A stretch of DNA of 64,000 bases from Mesorhizobium sp. (GCA_004017275.1 SAKE01000005.1:218032-282031); one strand, 5' to 3'; positions 51,405-62,117 are shown, counted from the stretch's first letter. Translations and numbers: made by a program. Notes: generated by a model from the sequence alone, not told the origin.

Positions 51405-53315
51405 ATGAACTACCGGCGCGACATCGACGGCCTGCGGGCCGTCGCGGTGCTGCCCGTCGTGCTCTACCATTTCGGCGTGTCCGCCATTCCTGGCGGCTTC
51501 ACCGGCGTCGACATTTTCTTCGTCATATCGGGCTATCTGATCAGCGGCAGCCTGCTCGACGATCTTGAGCGAGGCCAGTTCTCGATTGGCCGCTTCTATT
51601 GGCGCCGCGCGCGGCGCATCCTACCGGCGCTGACCTTCGTCATCGTACTCGCGAGCATTGCCGCCTGGTTCATCCTTCTGCCCTCGGATCTCCACGAATT
51701 CAGCCTCAGTGCGATCGCCGCCTCGACCTTCTGGTCGAACATCTATTTCTGGAAAACGACGAACTATTTCTCCATCGACGCCGAACTGCGGCCGCTGCTG
51801 CACACATGGTCGCTTTCGGTGGAAGAGCAGTATTATATCTTCGCGCCGATCCTCCTTTATCTGATCTACCGATATGCCTCGAAGCGCTGGCTGACGGTAC
51901 TTTTGCCGCTGACTGTCGGCAGTTTTGCCCTGGCGGTGATAGCAACCTCGCTGGCACCGACGGCGGGCTTCTATCTCTTGCCGACACGGATGTGGGAACT
52001 GGCGCTGGGCGCCATGCTGATGCTGCGGAAGCCTCCGGTCCTTGCCAGCCGGCTGGCGATGGACCTGATCGGCCTCGCCGGCTTTGCCCTGATTGCGTTT
52101 GGCTTTTTGACGATTTCGCAGAGCGATCCTTTTCCCGGCTACAATGCCCTGTTCCCCTGCATCGGAACGGCCCTGCTGATCTATGCTGGCCAGGATAACG
52201 TGGACGGGCCGGCACCTGTCGCCACCCGCGTGCTTCGGTTGGCGCCGCTGGTCTGGGTCGGCCTCGTTTCCTATTCGCTTTACCTCGTTCACTGGCCGAT
52301 CAACTCGTTCGTCCACTATCTCTCCCTGAAGGCCATCGGCGTGCCGACGATCATCGCGATGACGGTGGCCAGTTTCGCCCTGGCGGCATTCTCCTGGAAA
52401 TATGTCGAGCAACCCTTCCGCCAGAAACGAGCCTACACCGCCCCGCTGCCCATCTTCGCCTTTTCGGCGACGGCGATCGCGCTGCTGTGCGCCGGCGGTT
52501 TGGCCGGCGCGCTGAGCAACGGTTTTCCGCAACGGTTCCCGGATTTCTCGACTGAACGGATCCGGGTCGGCGACTGGCGCAACGGCGTCTGTTTCTACGA
52601 AGGCGGGACCCGCATCGAAGACTGGAACCTTGCCGACTGCACCCGTACAACGGGCTTTGCCACCAATGTGCTGCTGTGGGGCGATTCCTTCGCGGCCCAT
52701 TATGTTTCGGGACTTGAGCCCAACGCCCAGAAAATCCAGGCCAATGTCATCCAGTACACCTATGCCGGCTGTCCGCCCGACCTGACCTATTTTTCCTATG
52801 CCCGGCCTGCCTGCACCCGCTTCAACGAACGGGCCTTGTCGATTATCCACGACGCCAACATCCGGGCGGTGATCCTGAGCGGCCGATGGACCGACTACCA
52901 GGCCAGAGGCTTCGGCGGCCTGCAGAAGACGATCGACCGGCTTCGCGAGATGGGGGTCAAGGTCTATACCGTCGGCCAGTCTCCGGAATTCATCGCCGAC
53001 GTCCAGAAGATCGCTTTCTTCGCGAAACGGGAGCATGTCGGAACCACATCCTGGCCGATGGCCATGGATCCGGACATCAACGCACGAGTCCTGCCGTTCA
53101 CCAAAGGGGCCGATTTCATAGATCCGCTGACGTATCTGTGCGACTCGGCCGGTTGTTCATACGCCGACGCCAAAACCAAGCAATTTCTCTACTTCGACTA
53201 TGGTCACTTCTCTTCCGCCGGCGCGACACTGGCCATCTCGAAATACTGGCCGAGCTTCGCCAGCAACAAGGTCGCGAAGGCAAGACAGCAATTCACGGTC
53301 GCAGGCGCGCCGTGA
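51405..53315 (+). CDS. OafA-type acyltransferase with C-terminal SGNH domain
   Basis: A 636-residue membrane O-acyltransferase. The N-terminal part (1-360, about ten helices) is the acyltransferase-3 domain: RRDIDGLRAVAVLPVVLYHF, GVDIFFVISGYLIS, RRARRILPAL and HTWSLSVEEQYY. The periplasmic C-terminal SGNH domain has the Ser in LLWGDSFAAHY and the D-x-x-H-like YFDYGHFSSAG. Such proteins O-acetylate lipopolysaccharide, capsule or other surface glycans. ATG 51405 matches the family start, although the ribosome site is weak. It is the last gene of the cluster. Confidence 0.9.
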   Translation: MNYRRDIDGLRAVAVLPVVLYHFGVSAIPGGFTGVDIFFVISGYLISGSLLDDLERGQFSIGRFYWRRARRILPALTFVIVLASIAAWFILLPSDLHEFSLSAIAASTFWSNIYFWKTTNYFSIDAELRPLLHTWSLSVEEQYYIFAPILLYLIYRYASKRWLTVLLPLTVGSFALAVIATSLAPTAGFYLLPTRMWELALGAMLMLRKPPVLASRLAMDLIGLAGFALIAFGFLTISQSDPFPGYNALFPCIGTALLIYAGQDNVDGPAPVATRVLRLAPLVWVGLVSYSLYLVHWPINSFVHYLSLKAIGVPTIIAMTVASFALAAFSWKYVEQPFRQKRAYTAPLPIFAFSATAIALLCAGGLAGALSNGFPQRFPDFSTERIRVGDWRNGVCFYEGGTRIEDWNLADCTRTTGFATNVLLWGDSFAAHYVSGLEPNAQKIQANVIQYTYAGCPPDLTYFSYARPACTRFNERALSIIHDANIRAVILSGRWTDYQARGFGGLQKTIDRLREMGVKVYTVGQSPEFIADVQKIAFFAKREHVGTTSWPMAMDPDINARVLPFTKGADFIDPLTYLCDSAGCSYADAKTKQFLYFDYGHFSSAGATLAISKYWPSFASNKVAKARQQFTVAGAP

Positions 53316-53397
53316 TCCGCGGTACGACAGCGTCGTGCGAGAACGGACCGCTTTGCGATTGCCCGAAGGCCAACCCTCATGGTAACGAGGCTGCTGC

Positions 53398-53471
53398 GCG
53401 GGTATGATGTAATGGTAGCCTGTCAGCTTCCCAAGCTGAACGCGCGGGTTCGATTCCCGCTACCCGCTCCA
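53398..53471 (+). tRNA. tRNA-Gly (anticodon CCC)
   Basis: The acceptor stem GCGGGTA (53398-53404) pairs with TACCCGC (53461-53467). T53468 and CCA (53469-53471) follow. The anticodon loop TTCCCAA with CCC at 53430-53432, the five-pair stem TCAGC/GCTGA and the T-arm GGTTCGATTCC are intact. It stands alone between the acyltransferase and gbpR. Confidence 0.97.
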
Positions 53472-53494
53472 GCTGGCCCTACCCGATCCAACAA

Positions 53495-54484
53495 TCATCC
53501 CACCTCTCGTAGAATGAAGTCGTGCAGCATCTTGGCGGCCGGCGACAGCGCGCGATTCCTCACAGTGATCAGGCTATATGGCCTGACCTCGATATCGAAT
53601 TCGGTCTGGACGACGTCGATGGCGCCGGCCAGCCCGTCGGGATTCTGGATGAATTTCGCCACCTGAACCGAGACCGGTGCAATGGCATCGGACTGGGCGA
53701 CCATGACCAGGGTCAGGAGCAGCGAACTGGTGTTGAGGATGCGGTCCGGCAAGGCGATGTTGCGGTTGAGGAAATTGCTCTCCATCGCCTGGCGCAAGGG
53801 CGAGCCGCCCGACTGGAAGACCCAGTCATAGGCGGCGGTCTCTTCCAACCGCACCGCATTGCCCTTGGTGAGTGGATGGCCCCGGCGCACGATCAGGCAG
53901 GCCTTCTCGACACCGATGACGCGCGACTCGAACAGCCGCGGATTGAGATCGTCGGGAATGCGCGCAATGATGAAATCATGGCGCGTGGCGATCAACTCGC
54001 GCGCCAGCACGTTGGAGGTCTCGACCTGAATGGTGATCTCGATGCGGGGATGGATGCGGCGGATTTCGCGAATTGCCGGCACCACCAGCTCGATTGCCGG
54101 TGCGGTCACCGCACCCAGGAACACCGAACCGCCCTTGCCCGCCTTGAGCTCGGATATCTCGCGGTCGACCTCGCGCATCTCCAGCAGGATCGAGCGCGCG
54201 CGCCTGGCCAACGCCCTGCCGTATGGCGTCAAGGTGATGCCGCGCGGCAGCCTCTCGCACAGCTTGACCTCGAGGACCGCCTCCATCTCGCTGATCATGC
54301 GTGAGGCCGCCGGCTGCGAAATGTTCATGACCTGAGCCGCGGCGCTGACCCGGCCATGGTCGTCGAGCGCGACGATCATGCGCATGTGGCGCAAGCTGAG
54401 ACCGCTGCGCAGCAGGGTTTCACCATCGCCCGGCATCTCTCTGTAACCGCCTGAAATCGCGATCGGATTTCCCAACGCCGCCAT
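53495..54484 (-). CDS. gbpR: LysR-family regulator (GbpR-like)
   Basis: A 329-residue LysR regulator. An N-terminal helix-turn-helix (VSAAAQVMNISQPAASRMISEME) is followed by a two-lobed ligand domain. It is divergent from a chvE-gguABC set, exactly as gbpR is in Agrobacterium, where GbpR controls chvE in response to sugars. ATG 54484 has CGGAGG about 10 bases upstream; the open frame continues to 54571 but crosses the promoter zone. The effector is probably a ChvE-transported sugar. Confidence 0.85.
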   Translation of the reverse strand: MAALGNPIAISGGYREMPGDGETLLRSGLSLRHMRMIVALDDHGRVSAAAQVMNISQPAASRMISEMEAVLEVKLCERLPRGITLTPYGRALARRARSILLEMREVDREISELKAGKGGSVFLGAVTAPAIELVVPAIREIRRIHPRIEITIQVETSNVLARELIATRHDFIIARIPDDLNPRLFESRVIGVEKACLIVRRGHPLTKGNAVRLEETAAYDWVFQSGGSPLRQAMESNFLNRNIALPDRILNTSSLLLTLVMVAQSDAIAPVSVQVAKFIQNPDGLAGAIDVVQTEFDIEVRPYSLITVRNRALSPAAKMLHDFILREVG

Positions 54485-54794
54485 CGCTTTTCTTCGCCTC
54501 CGCTCGTCCCCGGTCGACCTTCGCGGCAACCCGTCACGCCTCGATACCATATACCAGTCATGATATAGCAACCATCAAAGATCGCATTTGACAGTTATGG
54601 CAAAGAGCCACACCCTCCGCGCGTTCCGAGACGTGACGGTCGCTGACGAGAAAATCGTATCGATTGAAATCAGGCTCGGGGCCATGGGAGGATACCGGAG
54701 ATCGATATGACGGCAGCAGTGCCTTGGCACTTCTGCACGATTGCGCGGCCCGCGACCCCCGGGGTGCCGCGTCCATCAAACAGGGAGAGTTAAA
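54485..54794. promoter_or_regulatory. gbpR-chvE intergenic control region
   Basis: A 310-bp gap without a gene. ATACCA is directly repeated at 54544-54549 and 54551-54556, followed by an imperfect ATAT...ATAT dyad, a plausible LysR site. TTGACA occurs at 54588-54593 but no good -10 follows at the right distance, so promoter positions are unclear. The long 5' leader of chvE shows no riboswitch I recognise. Confidence 0.4.
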
Positions 54795-55865
54795 GTGAAA
54801 ATCATCAAGACACTGGCCGCCGTCGCGGCCCTTGGCATCGCTGCCATGACCTACTCGGCGCACGCAGCCGACAAGGGTCTCGTCGGCGTGCTGATGCCGA
54901 CCAAGACCTCGCAGCGCTGGATCAATGACGGCGACGCCGTCAAGTCCCAGCTCGAGGCTCTCGGCTACACCGTCGACCTACAATATGCGCAGGACGACAT
55001 CCCCAATCAGCTCAGCCAGCTGGAAAACGAAATCACCAAGGGTCCGAAGGCGCTGATCATCGCTTCGATCGACGGCACCACCCTGTCGGACGCACTGCAG
55101 AAGGCAGCTGACGCTGGCGTCGTCGTCGTCGCCTATGACCGCCTGATCAAGAAGACCGCCAATGTCGACTACTACACCACCTTCGACAATTTCGGCGTCG
55201 GCGTGATCCAGGCGAATTCCCTGGTCAAGGGCCTCAAGGAGCGTTTCCCGAACACCAAGCCGTGGAACGTCGAACTGTTCGGCGGTTCGCCCGACGACAA
55301 CAACGCCTTCTTCTTCTACAATGGTGCGATCTCCGTCCTGCAGCCGCTGATCGACGACGGCTCGATCAAGATCAAGTCCGGCCAGACCGGCATGGACAAG
55401 GTCGGCACGCTGCGCTGGCTCGCCGCCACCGCCCAGGCGCGCATGGACAACCTGCTGTCGGCCAACTATTCGGACGGCAGCCGCGTCGATGGCGTTCTGT
55501 CGCCCTATGATGGCCTGTCGCGCGGCATCACCGCCTCGCTGCGCGCCGTCGGTTACGGCACGGACGCACAGCCCTGGCCGATCGTGACCGGCCAGGACGC
55601 CGAGACCGCCTCGGTCAAGCTGATCATCTCGGACGAGCAGTACTCGACCGTGTTCAAGGACACTCGCGAACTGGCCAAGGCCACCGTCGAGCTGGTCGAC
55701 AAGGTGCTCTCGGGCGGCAAGCCGGACGGCCTCGATGAAAAGACCTACAACAACGACGTCAAGGTCGTTCCCTCGATCCTGTTGACGCCGCATGAGGTCG
55801 ACAAGTCGAACTACCAGGCGCTGGTCGTCGACTCCGGCTACATCAAGGCCGACGAACTGAAGTAA
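54795..55865 (+). CDS. chvE: Multiple-sugar-binding periplasmic protein
   Basis: A 356-residue periplasmic sugar-binding protein with a signal peptide ([22 protein letters not shown]) and ChvE-like sequence: [37 protein letters not shown] and [14 protein letters not shown]. ChvE binds glucose, galactose, arabinose and related sugars for uptake, and in Agrobacterium also relays them to VirA/chemotaxis. The start is GTG 54795 with AGGGAGAG upstream. A strong hairpin terminator follows, so the binding protein is probably made in excess over the ATPase and permease. Confidence 0.94.
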   Translation: MKIIKTLAAVAALGIAAMTYSAHAADKGLVGVLMPTKTSQRWINDGDAVKSQLEALGYTVDLQYAQDDIPNQLSQLENEITKGPKALIIASIDGTTLSDALQKAADAGVVVVAYDRLIKKTANVDYYTTFDNFGVGVIQANSLVKGLKERFPNTKPWNVELFGGSPDDNNAFFFYNGAISVLQPLIDDGSIKIKSGQTGMDKVGTLRWLAATAQARMDNLLSANYSDGSRVDGVLSPYDGLSRGITASLRAVGYGTDAQPWPIVTGQDAETASVKLIISDEQYSTVFKDTRELAKATVELVDKVLSGGKPDGLDEKTYNNDVKVVPSILLTPHEVDKSNYQALVVDSGYIKADELK

Positions 55866-55882
55866 CCCGCGGTTACAAAGTC

Positions 55883-55912
55883 AGGGGTCCTGCGCAACGC
55901 AGGACCCCTTTT
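55883..55912 (+). terminator. Strong intra-operon terminator/attenuator after chvE
   Basis: AGGGGTCCTGCG (55883-55894) pairs perfectly over 12 bp with CGCAGGACCCCT (55898-55909) around a CAA loop and runs into TTTT. It lies 17 bp after the chvE stop and about 75 bp before gguA. Partial read-through, or a separate gguA promoter, is needed for downstream expression. Confidence 0.85.
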
Positions 55913-55987
55913 CGTTCACCAGCGAGCCCGGTATTGTTACCGACCTCGCCGGCAGTGTTTGCCGACCTCTCAAGGAGCGGTAGTTCC

Positions 55988-57520
55988 ATGGCTTCGACGA
56001 TTTTGGAGATGCGCGACATCACCAAGACGTTTCCCGGTGTGAAGGCGCTGTCAAACGTCAACCTCAGCGTCGAGGAGGGCGAGATCCATGCCGTGGTCGG
56101 CGAGAACGGCGCCGGAAAGTCGACGCTGATGAAGGTGCTGTCGGGCGTCTATCCCACAGGCACCTATGACGGCCAGATCATCTTTCAAGGCCAGGAATGC
56201 CATTTCAAAGGCATCCATGACAGCGAACACAAGGGCATCGTCATCATCCACCAGGAGCTTGCGCTGGTGCCGATGCTGTCGATCGCCGAAAACATTTTCC
56301 TCGGCAACGAACACGCGAAATTCGGCGTCATCGACTGGGACGCCAACGAGGCGCGCACCGGCGCGCTGTTGAAGAAGGTGGGCCTCAAGGAGGACCCCAA
56401 GACGCTGATCACCAATATCGGCGTCGGCAAGCAGCAGCTGGTCGAAATCGCCAAGGCGCTGAGCAAGGAAGTCAAGCTCTTGATCCTCGACGAGCCGACG
56501 GCATCGCTCAGCGAAAAGGACAGCCAGGCGCTGCTCGACCTTCTGCTCGAATTCAAGCGGCAAGGCATGACCTCGATCCTGATCTCGCACAAGCTCAACG
56601 AGGTGAACCGGGTAGCCGACAAGGTCACGGTGATCCGCGATGGGCGCACCATCGAGACGCTGGCCAAGAAGGACATCTCGGAAGACCGCATCATCACTTC
56701 GATGGTCGGCCGCTCGCTAGACGACCGCTATCCGCCGCGCGAGCCTGATATCGGCGAGGTCGTGTTCGAAGTGAAGAACTGGTCGGTCTATCACCCGCTC
56801 CATGCCGAGCGGCAGGTGATCAAGGGCATCGACATCAATGTCCGCAAGGGCGAAGTTGTGGGCATTGCCGGACTGATGGGCGCCGGCCGCACCGAATTCG
56901 CCATGAGCCTGTTCGGCCGCTCCTATGGCCGCCGCATCAGCGGCGAGGTGCTGCTCAAGGGTAAGCCGATCGATGCCTCCTCGGTGAGCAGGGCGGTCGA
57001 ACACGGAATCGCCTACGTGACCGAGGATCGCAAGACCTACGGCCTCAACCTGATCGACCATATCAAGCACAACATCACGCTGGCCAATCTTAGCGGCGTG
57101 TCGCGCCACAGCGTGATCGACGACATGCGCGAGCTCGCCGTGGCCAACGACTATCGCAAAAAGACCAATATCCGTGCCTCTAGCGTCTATCAGATGACCG
57201 GCAATCTTTCCGGCGGCAACCAGCAGAAGGTGGTGCTGTCGAAATGGCTGTTCGCCGACCCGGAAGTGCTGATCCTCGACGAGCCTACACGCGGCATCGA
57301 TGTCGGCGCCAAGTATGAAATCTACACGATCATCGCCCGGCTCGCCGCCGAAGGTAAGGCGATCGTCGTCATCTCGTCGGAAATGCCAGAACTGCTCGGC
57401 ATCACCGACCGTATCTACGTCATGAACGAAGGGCGCATCGTCGGCGAAATGCCCGCGGCGGACGCAAGCCAGGAAAAAATAATGCGCGCCATCGTTCGTG
57501 GAGAAGGAAAAGCAGCATGA
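55988..57520 (+). CDS. gguA: Sugar ABC transporter ATP-binding protein GguA
   Basis: A 510-residue protein with two ATPase domains. The first has [32 protein letters not shown] and [11 protein letters not shown]. The second has a degenerate [14 protein letters not shown], the signature [16 protein letters not shown] and [13 protein letters not shown]. It is the ATPase of the ChvE/GguAB transporter. AAGGAG lies at about 55972-55977, ten bases before ATG 55988. It overlaps gguB by 4 bp. Confidence 0.94.
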   Translation: MASTILEMRDITKTFPGVKALSNVNLSVEEGEIHAVVGENGAGKSTLMKVLSGVYPTGTYDGQIIFQGQECHFKGIHDSEHKGIVIIHQELALVPMLSIAENIFLGNEHAKFGVIDWDANEARTGALLKKVGLKEDPKTLITNIGVGKQQLVEIAKALSKEVKLLILDEPTASLSEKDSQALLDLLLEFKRQGMTSILISHKLNEVNRVADKVTVIRDGRTIETLAKKDISEDRIITSMVGRSLDDRYPPREPDIGEVVFEVKNWSVYHPLHAERQVIKGIDINVRKGEVVGIAGLMGAGRTEFAMSLFGRSYGRRISGEVLLKGKPIDASSVSRAVEHGIAYVTEDRKTYGLNLIDHIKHNITLANLSGVSRHSVIDDMRELAVANDYRKKTNIRASSVYQMTGNLSGGNQQKVVLSKWLFADPEVLILDEPTRGIDVGAKYEIYTIIARLAAEGKAIVVISSEMPELLGITDRIYVMNEGRIVGEMPAADASQEKIMRAIVRGEGKAA

Positions 57521-58809
57521 GCACCGATAGCGCCCCCGCCCCCCAGAGCAACGTCGCCGAAGACGTGCCGCAGCGTCCACGCATCGCCGTCTCGGCGCTG
57601 ACGACGAACCTGCGCGAGTACGGCCTGATCCTGGCGCTGATCGCCATCATGGTGTTCTTCCAGTTCACCACGTCGGGAACGCTGTTCAAGCCGGTGAACC
57701 TCAGCAATCTGGTGCAGCAGAACTCGTTCATCATCGTGATGGCGCTGGGCATGTTGCTGGTCATCGTCTCTGGCCATATCGACCTTAGCGTCGGCTCCGT
57801 CGCCGGGTTCATCGGCGCGCTGGCGGCAATGATGATGGTGATCTGGCCGCTTGGCCCGTTCAGCAATCCGCTGGTGGTGTCGATCATCTGCCTCATCGTC
57901 GGCGGCGCGATCGGCGCGGCACAAGGCTACTGGATTGCCTATCACCGAATACCGAGCTTCATCGTCACGCTGGCCGGCATGCTGATCTTCCGCGGCATCT
58001 GCCAGGCACTGCTGGGCGGCGGATCTTCGGTTGGGCCGCTTCCCGACGGTTTCAAGGCGCTCAGCTCCGGCTTTATCCCTGACGTCATCGGACCACTGAC
58101 GCTTATTCCGCCAACGGTGAACGCGGCCGGCAAGACCATCATAGGCAGCGGCCTGACGCTGCACATGACGACGATCGTGCTGGGTCTGATCGCTGTTTTG
58201 GCCTATGCCTATTTCGGGCTGCGGACGCGGCGCAAACGCGAACGCCATGGCTATGAGGCCGAGCCCTTTGCGTTGTTCGTCGTCAAGACGCTGGTCGGCA
58301 GCGCGCTGGCGCTGTTCCTGGTCTATCAGTTCGCCAGCTACAGGGGCCTGCCGGTGGTGCTGCTCGTCATGGGCGTACTGATCTCGCTGTTCGTCTTCGT
58401 CACCAAACGCATGACCATCGGCCGCCGCATCTATGCAATGGGCGGCAACGCCAAGGCCGCGCAGCTGTCGGGTATCAAGACCGAACGGCTGACGCTGATG
58501 GTGTTCATCAATATGGGTGTGCTGTCGGCGCTTGGCGGCCTGATCATCGCGGCCCGTCTCGGACAGGCAGTGCCCGCCGCGGGTCTCGGCAGCGAGCTCG
58601 ACGTCATCGCTGCCGTCTTCATTGGCGGCGCCTCGGCCATGGGCGGCGTCGGTCAGGTCATCGGCGCGGTGGTCGGCGGCTTCATTATGGGCGTGATGAA
58701 CAACGGCATGTCGATCATGGGTGTCAATGTCGACTGGCAGCAGGTGGTCAAAGGCCTGGTGCTGCTCGGCGCCGTGATCTTCGACGTCTATAACAAGAAC
58801 AAGGCTTGA
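57517..58809 (+). CDS. gguB: Sugar ABC transporter permease GguB
   Basis: A 430-residue permease of the BPD_transp_2 family, longer than RhaP/RhaQ because of an extra membrane region in the middle, as in XylH/MmsB-like permeases. Landmarks are [20 protein letters not shown] and the coupling segment [19 protein letters not shown]. About 12-14 helices are expected. It starts by ATGA overlap with gguA and is the only permease here, so it probably acts as a homodimer. Confidence 0.93.
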   Translation: MSTDSAPAPQSNVAEDVPQRPRIAVSALTTNLREYGLILALIAIMVFFQFTTSGTLFKPVNLSNLVQQNSFIIVMALGMLLVIVSGHIDLSVGSVAGFIGALAAMMMVIWPLGPFSNPLVVSIICLIVGGAIGAAQGYWIAYHRIPSFIVTLAGMLIFRGICQALLGGGSSVGPLPDGFKALSSGFIPDVIGPLTLIPPTVNAAGKTIIGSGLTLHMTTIVLGLIAVLAYAYFGLRTRRKRERHGYEAEPFALFVVKTLVGSALALFLVYQFASYRGLPVVLLVMGVLISLFVFVTKRMTIGRRIYAMGGNAKAAQLSGIKTERLTLMVFINMGVLSALGGLIIAARLGQAVPAAGLGSELDVIAAVFIGGASAMGGVGQVIGAVVGGFIMGVMNNGMSIMGVNVDWQQVVKGLVLLGAVIFDVYNKNKA

Positions 58810-59013
58810 ACAGGCTTTAGGCGAGGCAAGCAGGAGGCATACGATCGCGGCGCTGCCGGCAAACCCGCCGGTAACAGAAGTCCCCTGAGGGACCAGGCCC
58901 GCGAGCGCAATCCGAACGGAGAATTTCAACCGTGGCATGGACGAGGTCCCGGCCGCGCTAGGCAAGGTTTGCCGTTTGGCAGCCCTGCCAAGGCAAATGA
59001 GAGAGGATTCATC

Positions 59014-60006
59014 ATGCTGATCTCCCAGATCCTTGACGACGCCGAGACCATCCGCGTCGTCGCCCGCAACGGCGGAAAGACCCGGATCATCAATGGCGCC
59101 CGCAGCGTCTATTCGCTGGCGATGGAGGCCGCGCGCACCGGCGTCGGCCTCGTCGCACTGATCGAACGCAAGGGGCTCGGCGAGACGATCGATCTCGACG
59201 CCGCCTACAAGAAGGGCCGGCTGCTGTCGCCCATCAACCACCCCGATCCGGCGCACCTGCACCTGACCGGCACCGGACTGACGCATCTGGGTTCCGCCGC
59301 GACACGCGATTCCATGCACAAGAAGCTCAGCGCCGACGGCGAGGAGCAGCTGACTGATTCCATGAAGATGTTCCGCATGGGGCTGGAGGGCGGCAAGCCG
59401 GCGAAAGGCCAGATCGGCGTGCAGCCGGAATGGTTCTACAAAGGCAACGGCACGATGGCGGTGGCGCCAGGCGCCGCACTCCTGTCACCGGCTTTCGCCA
59501 ACGACGCCGGCGAAGAGCCTGAGGTGGCCGGCATCTATGTCATCGGCGACGACGGGGCGCCCTTCCGCGTCGGCTTCACGCTGTCGAACGAGTTTTCCGA
59601 CCACGTCACCGAGCGCGTGAACTACCTGTTCCTCGCCCATTCCAAGCTGCGCAACGCCTCGTTCGGCCCGGAAATCCTGATCGGCGACCTGCCTTCCGAC
59701 ATCCGCGGCACCTCGCGCATCGTGCGCGACGCCGACGTGCTGTGGGAAAAGCCGTTCCTGTCAGGTGAAGCGAACATGTCGCACACCATCGCCAATCTCG
59801 AACATCACCATTTCAAATATGCGGCCTTCCGCCAGCCGGGCGACGTGCACGTGCATATGTTCGGCACCGCGACGCTGTCCTTCGCCGACGGAATCAAGAC
59901 CGAAGCCGGCGATGTGTTCGAGATCGAGGCCAAGGATTTCGGCCTGCCGCTGCGCAACCCGCTCGAGATCGAGCAGCCGGTGCAGGTGGCGGTGAAGGCG
60001 CTTTGA
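59014..60006 (+). CDS. gguC: GguC-family protein (fumarylacetoacetase fold)
   Basis: A 330-residue protein of the GguC/AraD1 group. The C-terminal two thirds resemble the fumarylacetoacetate hydrolase fold (QPEWFYKGNGTMAVAPGAAL, YVIGDDGAPFRVGFTLSNEF, ILIGDLPSDIRGTSRIVRD). Family members are annotated as 2-keto-3-deoxy-L-arabinonate dehydratases, which would link it to catabolism of sugars imported by GguAB; this is family inference. ATG 59014 follows GAGAGAGGATTC. It lies 204 bp after gguB on the same strand. Confidence 0.88.
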   Translation: MLISQILDDAETIRVVARNGGKTRIINGARSVYSLAMEAARTGVGLVALIERKGLGETIDLDAAYKKGRLLSPINHPDPAHLHLTGTGLTHLGSAATRDSMHKKLSADGEEQLTDSMKMFRMGLEGGKPAKGQIGVQPEWFYKGNGTMAVAPGAALLSPAFANDAGEEPEVAGIYVIGDDGAPFRVGFTLSNEFSDHVTERVNYLFLAHSKLRNASFGPEILIGDLPSDIRGTSRIVRDADVLWEKPFLSGEANMSHTIANLEHHHFKYAAFRQPGDVHVHMFGTATLSFADGIKTEAGDVFEIEAKDFGLPLRNPLEIEQPVQVAVKAL

Positions 60007-60019
60007 GATAGCGCCTCTT

Positions 60020-60209
60020 CCTTCTCCCCTTGTGGGAGAAGGTGGATCGGCGCGCAGCGCCGAGACGGATGAGGGGTGCCGGACGGAGTGAGGCGGTGAA
60101 GGTTCTGCTCTGGTTCAGGCGGTTACTGTTGGAGTCTCGCCAAGCTGGAACACCCCTCATCCGTCTTGCCGCTTTGCGGCAATCCACCTTCTCCCACAAG
60201 GGGAGAAGG
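60020..60209. repeat. Head-to-head pair of palindromic repeats
   Basis: The unit CCTTCTCCCCTTGTGGGAGA... at 60020-60078 is repeated in inverted form at 60151-60209, each ending in the GATGAGGGGTG / CACCCCTCATC boundary, with 72 bp between. The pair can form a very long cruciform between the convergent gguC and binding-protein genes, and may block transcription from both sides. Confidence 0.8.
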
Positions 60210-60243
60210 TTCAGTCCGCGCAGCGCCCACCGCCGAGGACTAG

Positions 60244-61884
60244 TCAACTCTCAATCCACACCTTCTCAAAGTGCTGTTCCAGCGCCTGGTGCTGTTCGCA
60301 ACCCTCAACACCCTTGCGATACGTCCGGTAGACCGAGCGCCAGTAGGGTTGGATGATGATGCCGCTATCGCGGAGATTCTGCTCGATCTTGGCCATGATC
60401 TCCTTGCGCGCCTTGGCGTCCGGTGTCGCCAGCGCCTTGTCGAGCAGGGTGTCGAATTCGGGGTTGGCGTAGGCGCTCTCGTTCCAGGCGGCGCCCGATT
60501 TATAGGCCAGCGCCAGCACCTGGACGCCGAGCGGGCGGCCGAGCCATTCGGTGCAGGAGAAGGGGTATTTGCTCCAGTCGTTCCAAAAGGTGGCGGCGGG
60601 CAGCACGGTGCGCTTGATCTTGAGGCCGGCCTCGCGCATCTGCGCGCCGATGGCGTCGCCGGTGCTCTTTTGCCATTCGACATCGACGGAGATGAGCTCG
60701 AATTCGTGGTCGGCCTTGCCGGCCTCGGCGAGCAGTTTCTTCGACTGCTCGACGTCGCGCTTGGCCGGGCCGATATCGGCATATTCGGGATGCATGGGGC
60801 CGACATGGTGGTTGTCGGCGGGCTTGCCGCGGCCGCCGAGGCCGAGCGTCAACACCGCCGAATTGTCGACGGCGAGCTGGGCGGCGCGGCGCACCTTGAG
60901 GTCGTCATAGGGCGCGTTGCCGACATTGAAGCGGGCGACGATTGTCGAGCCGGTGGCGATCTCGGAATTCATCAGCCCCATCGTCTCGGTCTGCGAGACG
61001 GCGTCGGAGGCGGTTTCGTGGTCGGTGTCGATCTCGCCGGATTCGAACGCCGACAGCATGGCGTTGGGGTCGGAGCCGTAGTCGACCCATTTGATGCCGT
61101 CGAGGTGGAATTCGCCCTTCCACCAGGGCTTGTCCTTGCGCTTCACCTCGGCACCGGTTTCGGCATCCCAGCTGACCAGCTCGCAGGGACCGGTGGTGAT
61201 CGCCAGCGCCTTCAGCGGATCGCCGTCGCCCTCATAGGAGCGGTGCATGATCAGCGCCGGATAATCAGCCATGCCGGCGATCAGCGAGATGTCGGGCTTC
61301 GGCAGATTGAGCTTGACCGTGAAGTCGTCGACCTTCTCGATGCCGCCATCGACGACCTTCTTGGTGTCGGCATTGACCAGCGCGCCCATGCGCGCGGCGA
61401 CCGAATTGCCGGCCGCACCGGCATCGCACCAGCGGGTGAGGTTGTGGATGACATCGTCGGCGTTGAAGGCATCGCCGTTCGACCAGGTGATGCCCTTGCG
61501 CACATGCAGCGTCAGCGTTTTTGCGTCGTCGCTCGCCTCCCAGCTTTCGAGCAGCCAGGGCTCGAAGGAGAAGTCGGTGTTCCAGCGCACCAGATATTCG
61601 TTGCAGTGGCGGGCGACGTTGGACATTTCGACGCCGTCGAAGGTGCGCGGGTCCTTGAAGCCCTTGACGTTCATGGCGACGCGCAAGACGCCGCCCTTTT
61701 TCGGCTCCGCCGCGCGGGCAGGGGTGGGGGTCAGCCCGCCCAGCGCCAGCGCCCCAGTGGCGCTGACGCCGAGGCCGGCCATCAAAGCGAGATATTCGCG
61801 GCGGTTAATGCCGCCGGTCTTGAAGTCATCGGCGACGGGTTTGGCCTGCGGGTGCAGTTTGCGGTCGGTCAGCATGAATCTCAT
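60244..61884 (-). CDS. ABC transporter substrate-binding protein, family 5 (oligopeptide type)
   Basis: A 546-residue extracellular solute-binding protein of the DppA/OppA family. It has a Tat-like signal ([21 protein letters not shown]), then [40 protein letters not shown] and ELISVDVEW segments. It would bind a peptide, opine or similar solute. No permease or ATPase genes lie beside it in the window, although two hydrolase genes on the same strand precede it. ATG 61884 has AGGGG upstream; the long frame to 62142 runs into repeat sequence. Confidence 0.88.
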   Translation of the reverse strand: MRFMLTDRKLHPQAKPVADDFKTGGINRREYLALMAGLGVSATGALALGGLTPTPARAAEPKKGGVLRVAMNVKGFKDPRTFDGVEMSNVARHCNEYLVRWNTDFSFEPWLLESWEASDDAKTLTLHVRKGITWSNGDAFNADDVIHNLTRWCDAGAAGNSVAARMGALVNADTKKVVDGGIEKVDDFTVKLNLPKPDISLIAGMADYPALIMHRSYEGDGDPLKALAITTGPCELVSWDAETGAEVKRKDKPWWKGEFHLDGIKWVDYGSDPNAMLSAFESGEIDTDHETASDAVSQTETMGLMNSEIATGSTIVARFNVGNAPYDDLKVRRAAQLAVDNSAVLTLGLGGRGKPADNHHVGPMHPEYADIGPAKRDVEQSKKLLAEAGKADHEFELISVDVEWQKSTGDAIGAQMREAGLKIKRTVLPAATFWNDWSKYPFSCTEWLGRPLGVQVLALAYKSGAAWNESAYANPEFDTLLDKALATPDAKARKEIMAKIEQNLRDSGIIIQPYWRSVYRTYRKGVEGCEQHQALEQHFEKVWIES

Positions 61885-62066
61885 CGTCGTTCCCCTGTTG
61901 TTGAGCGCCCCGGCCGATCGACAGACGCGGGGGCGGACGCGACCGCCGGGGCGCCATTGCCTGAGGAGAATGATAGGGCCGGGTGACGCTGCGGAGTGTT
62001 CGGTTTTCCGCAGTGATTGTGCGCTGCTCCGCAGGGGGAGGAAGGAGGGCGAAGACGAACGGTACG

Positions 62067-62117
62067 GCCAATCTCCCCCCTTGAGGGGGAGATGTCCGGC
62101 AGGACAGAGGGGGGCGC
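62067..62117. repeat. GC-rich palindromic repeat, copy A
   Basis: It begins GCCAATCTCCCCCC and ends GAGGGGGGCGC, with GTCCGGCAGGACAG in the middle. It is inverted relative to copies at 62189 and 63943. The family is distinct from the CCCCTCACC-type repeats. Confidence 0.8.

Noticed and set aside
54724..54745. TTGGCAC...TTGC string resembling a sigma-54 promoter upstream of chvE
   Set aside because: The spacing between the GG and GC elements does not fit the -24/-12 consensus.
57415..59319. 634-residue minus-strand ORF
   Set aside because: It is antisense to gguA, gguB and gguC, and shows only low-complexity sequence.
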